From Chitinophagaceae bacterium (lineage in GTDB: Bacteria; Bacteroidota; Bacteroidia; Chitinophagales; Chitinophagaceae), in contig DOMR01000207.1 of assembly GCA_003509845.1 (NCBI GenBank), positions 1 through 5,101 of the forward strand: 5,101 nt of DNA, read 5' to 3'. The translations under genes were made by a program, and so were the position numbers. The notes under the pieces are model-generated. The model ran no database searches and was not told where the DNA came from. It saw only the letters and a list, made by a program, of their open reading frames with translations. This document shows, one piece after another, positions 4,416 through 5,101 of this stretch. Each line of letters opens with the position of its first letter. Position 1 is the stretch's first letter.

Positions 4416-5101
4416 ATGCAAGCAATCATAAGAACCAAAGCAGGCAAAGAATTTTCTACAATGAAAGTTCAAAATATAGAAAGTCCTAAAACACAATCAG
4501 GCGAATTAAAAGTGAAAATGGTATCAAGTCGCATCAATCCAGTAGATATGGATTTGATGAAGGGCTTTCCTTCCTTGAAATACAAAAATCCACAAATTGG
4601 TGGTATTGATGGTACTGGTATTGTGCTGGAAGTTGGACAAAATGCAAAAGATTTTTCAGTGGGCGATAAAGTTATTTTTTACCGATTGTTCAGCGACATT
4701 GGAACTTGGGCAGAGGAAATTACCATTCCTGCAAACTACTGTGCCAAAATTCCGAGCAACATAGAAGTTAAGGATGCAGGAACAATTGCGTTGCCTTTGC
4801 TTACAGCCTATGATAGTTTGACACAACTAAACCCAAAGAAGGGAGAAAAAGTCCTCATTCACGGTGTTGGCGGTGGTGTAGGTTTTCAGGCATTGCAAGT
4901 AGCCAAACAAATGGGACTTTTTGTAATTGGCACAGGCAGTCAATCGGAAAAAGCGGTTTTGGACAAAGCAGGTCTTGACCAATTTATCGACTACAAAACA
5001 CAAGACTTTTCGCAAGTATTGAAAGTAAAAGAAGTTGATTATGTTTTTGACGTGCTTGGTGACGACATTTTAAAAAAGGGTAAACTTCCCAGTTTTTCAG
5101 A
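4416..5101 (+). CDS. NADPH:quinone-reductase-like MDR oxidoreductase (partial)
   Basis: The first 228 residues are in the window, with no stop before the right edge; the family is usually about 310-340 residues. Residues 1-110 are the GroES-like N-terminal domain, with VKMVSSRINPVDMDLMKG (33-50), PQIGGIDGTGIVLEVG (59-74) and VGDKVI (82-87). Residues 111-140 carry the KIPSN...AGTIALPLLTAYDSL signature of MDR quinone reductases. Residues 146-170 hold the nucleotide-binding loop HGVGGGVG followed by FQALQVAKQMG. The lack of the usual zinc ligands suits the zinc-free quinone reductase subgroup. It probably reduces quinones or reactive enone/aldehyde compounds with NAD(P)H in the cytoplasm. The divergent HxlR gene and the overlapping palindrome suggest induction by such compounds. 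ATG 4416 gives the standard N-terminus (MQAIIRTKAG). The exact substrate cannot be told. Confidence 0.92.
   Translation, partial: MQAIIRTKAGKEFSTMKVQNIESPKTQSGELKVKMVSSRINPVDMDLMKGFPSLKYKNPQIGGIDGTGIVLEVGQNAKDFSVGDKVIFYRLFSDIGTWAEEITIPANYCAKIPSNIEVKDAGTIALPLLTAYDSLTQLNPKKGEKVLIHGVGGGVGFQALQVAKQMGLFVIGTGSQSEKAVLDKAGLDQFIDYKTQDFSQVLKVKEVDYVFDVLGDDILKKGKLPSFS

Noticed and set aside
1..5101. Insertion sequence or transposon carrying these genes
   Set aside because: No transposase or recombinase gene is visible, and there are no terminal inverted repeats with target duplications around the whole region.

Overview
The window looks like AT-rich DNA from a Bacteroidota bacterium, most likely of the order Flavobacteriales. 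Three things point there. Signal peptides end in a '-(F/G)xQ' pattern. Two secreted repeat proteins carry the same short C-terminal tail (core 'GRET', then 'LIYxYxDG(S/T)TEK'), which resembles type IX secretion sorting tails. Promoter -7 boxes fit TAnnTTTG. No species can be named from the sequence alone.

The left and central part, about 1-3937, is organised as tandem units of one plus-strand gene followed by one folded intergenic element. Unit 1 (86-1040) encodes a predicted outer-membrane barrel-like protein. Unit 2 (1041-2535) encodes a secreted leucine-rich-repeat protein. Unit 3 (2536-3937) encodes a secreted beta-propeller-like protein. The three intergenic elements (909-1048, 2408-2543, 3861-3943) differ in most of their sequence but share one architecture: an outer 'ATAAC...GTTAT' pair, a fixed asymmetric internal loop (A opposite RAACC), a long imperfect stem and a variable terminal loop. 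The 5' outer box of each element is perfectly complementary, over 9-10 nt, to the first bases of its own upstream gene unit. It matches the 3' box beside it less well. This is the relation that integron gene cassettes have with their attC sites, where excision and circularisation regenerate a matched R''/R' pair. I therefore read the region as a cassette array with attC-like sites. No integrase is present in the window, and the loop geometry differs from classical attC sites.

The left margin (1-85) is non-coding and may be a collapsed, gene-less cassette or another kind of array boundary. The right part (3938-5101) holds a minus-strand HxlR-type regulator and a divergent NADPH:quinone-reductase-like MDR oxidoreductase that runs off the window. 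A near-perfect 21-bp palindrome overlaps a TAnnTTTG box between them, which suggests redox-responsive control. This pair is either a fourth cassette or the chromosomal flank of the array.

The three cassette products are all predicted to be exported, two of them with the same kind of sorting tail. The array may therefore distribute exchangeable surface or secreted proteins.
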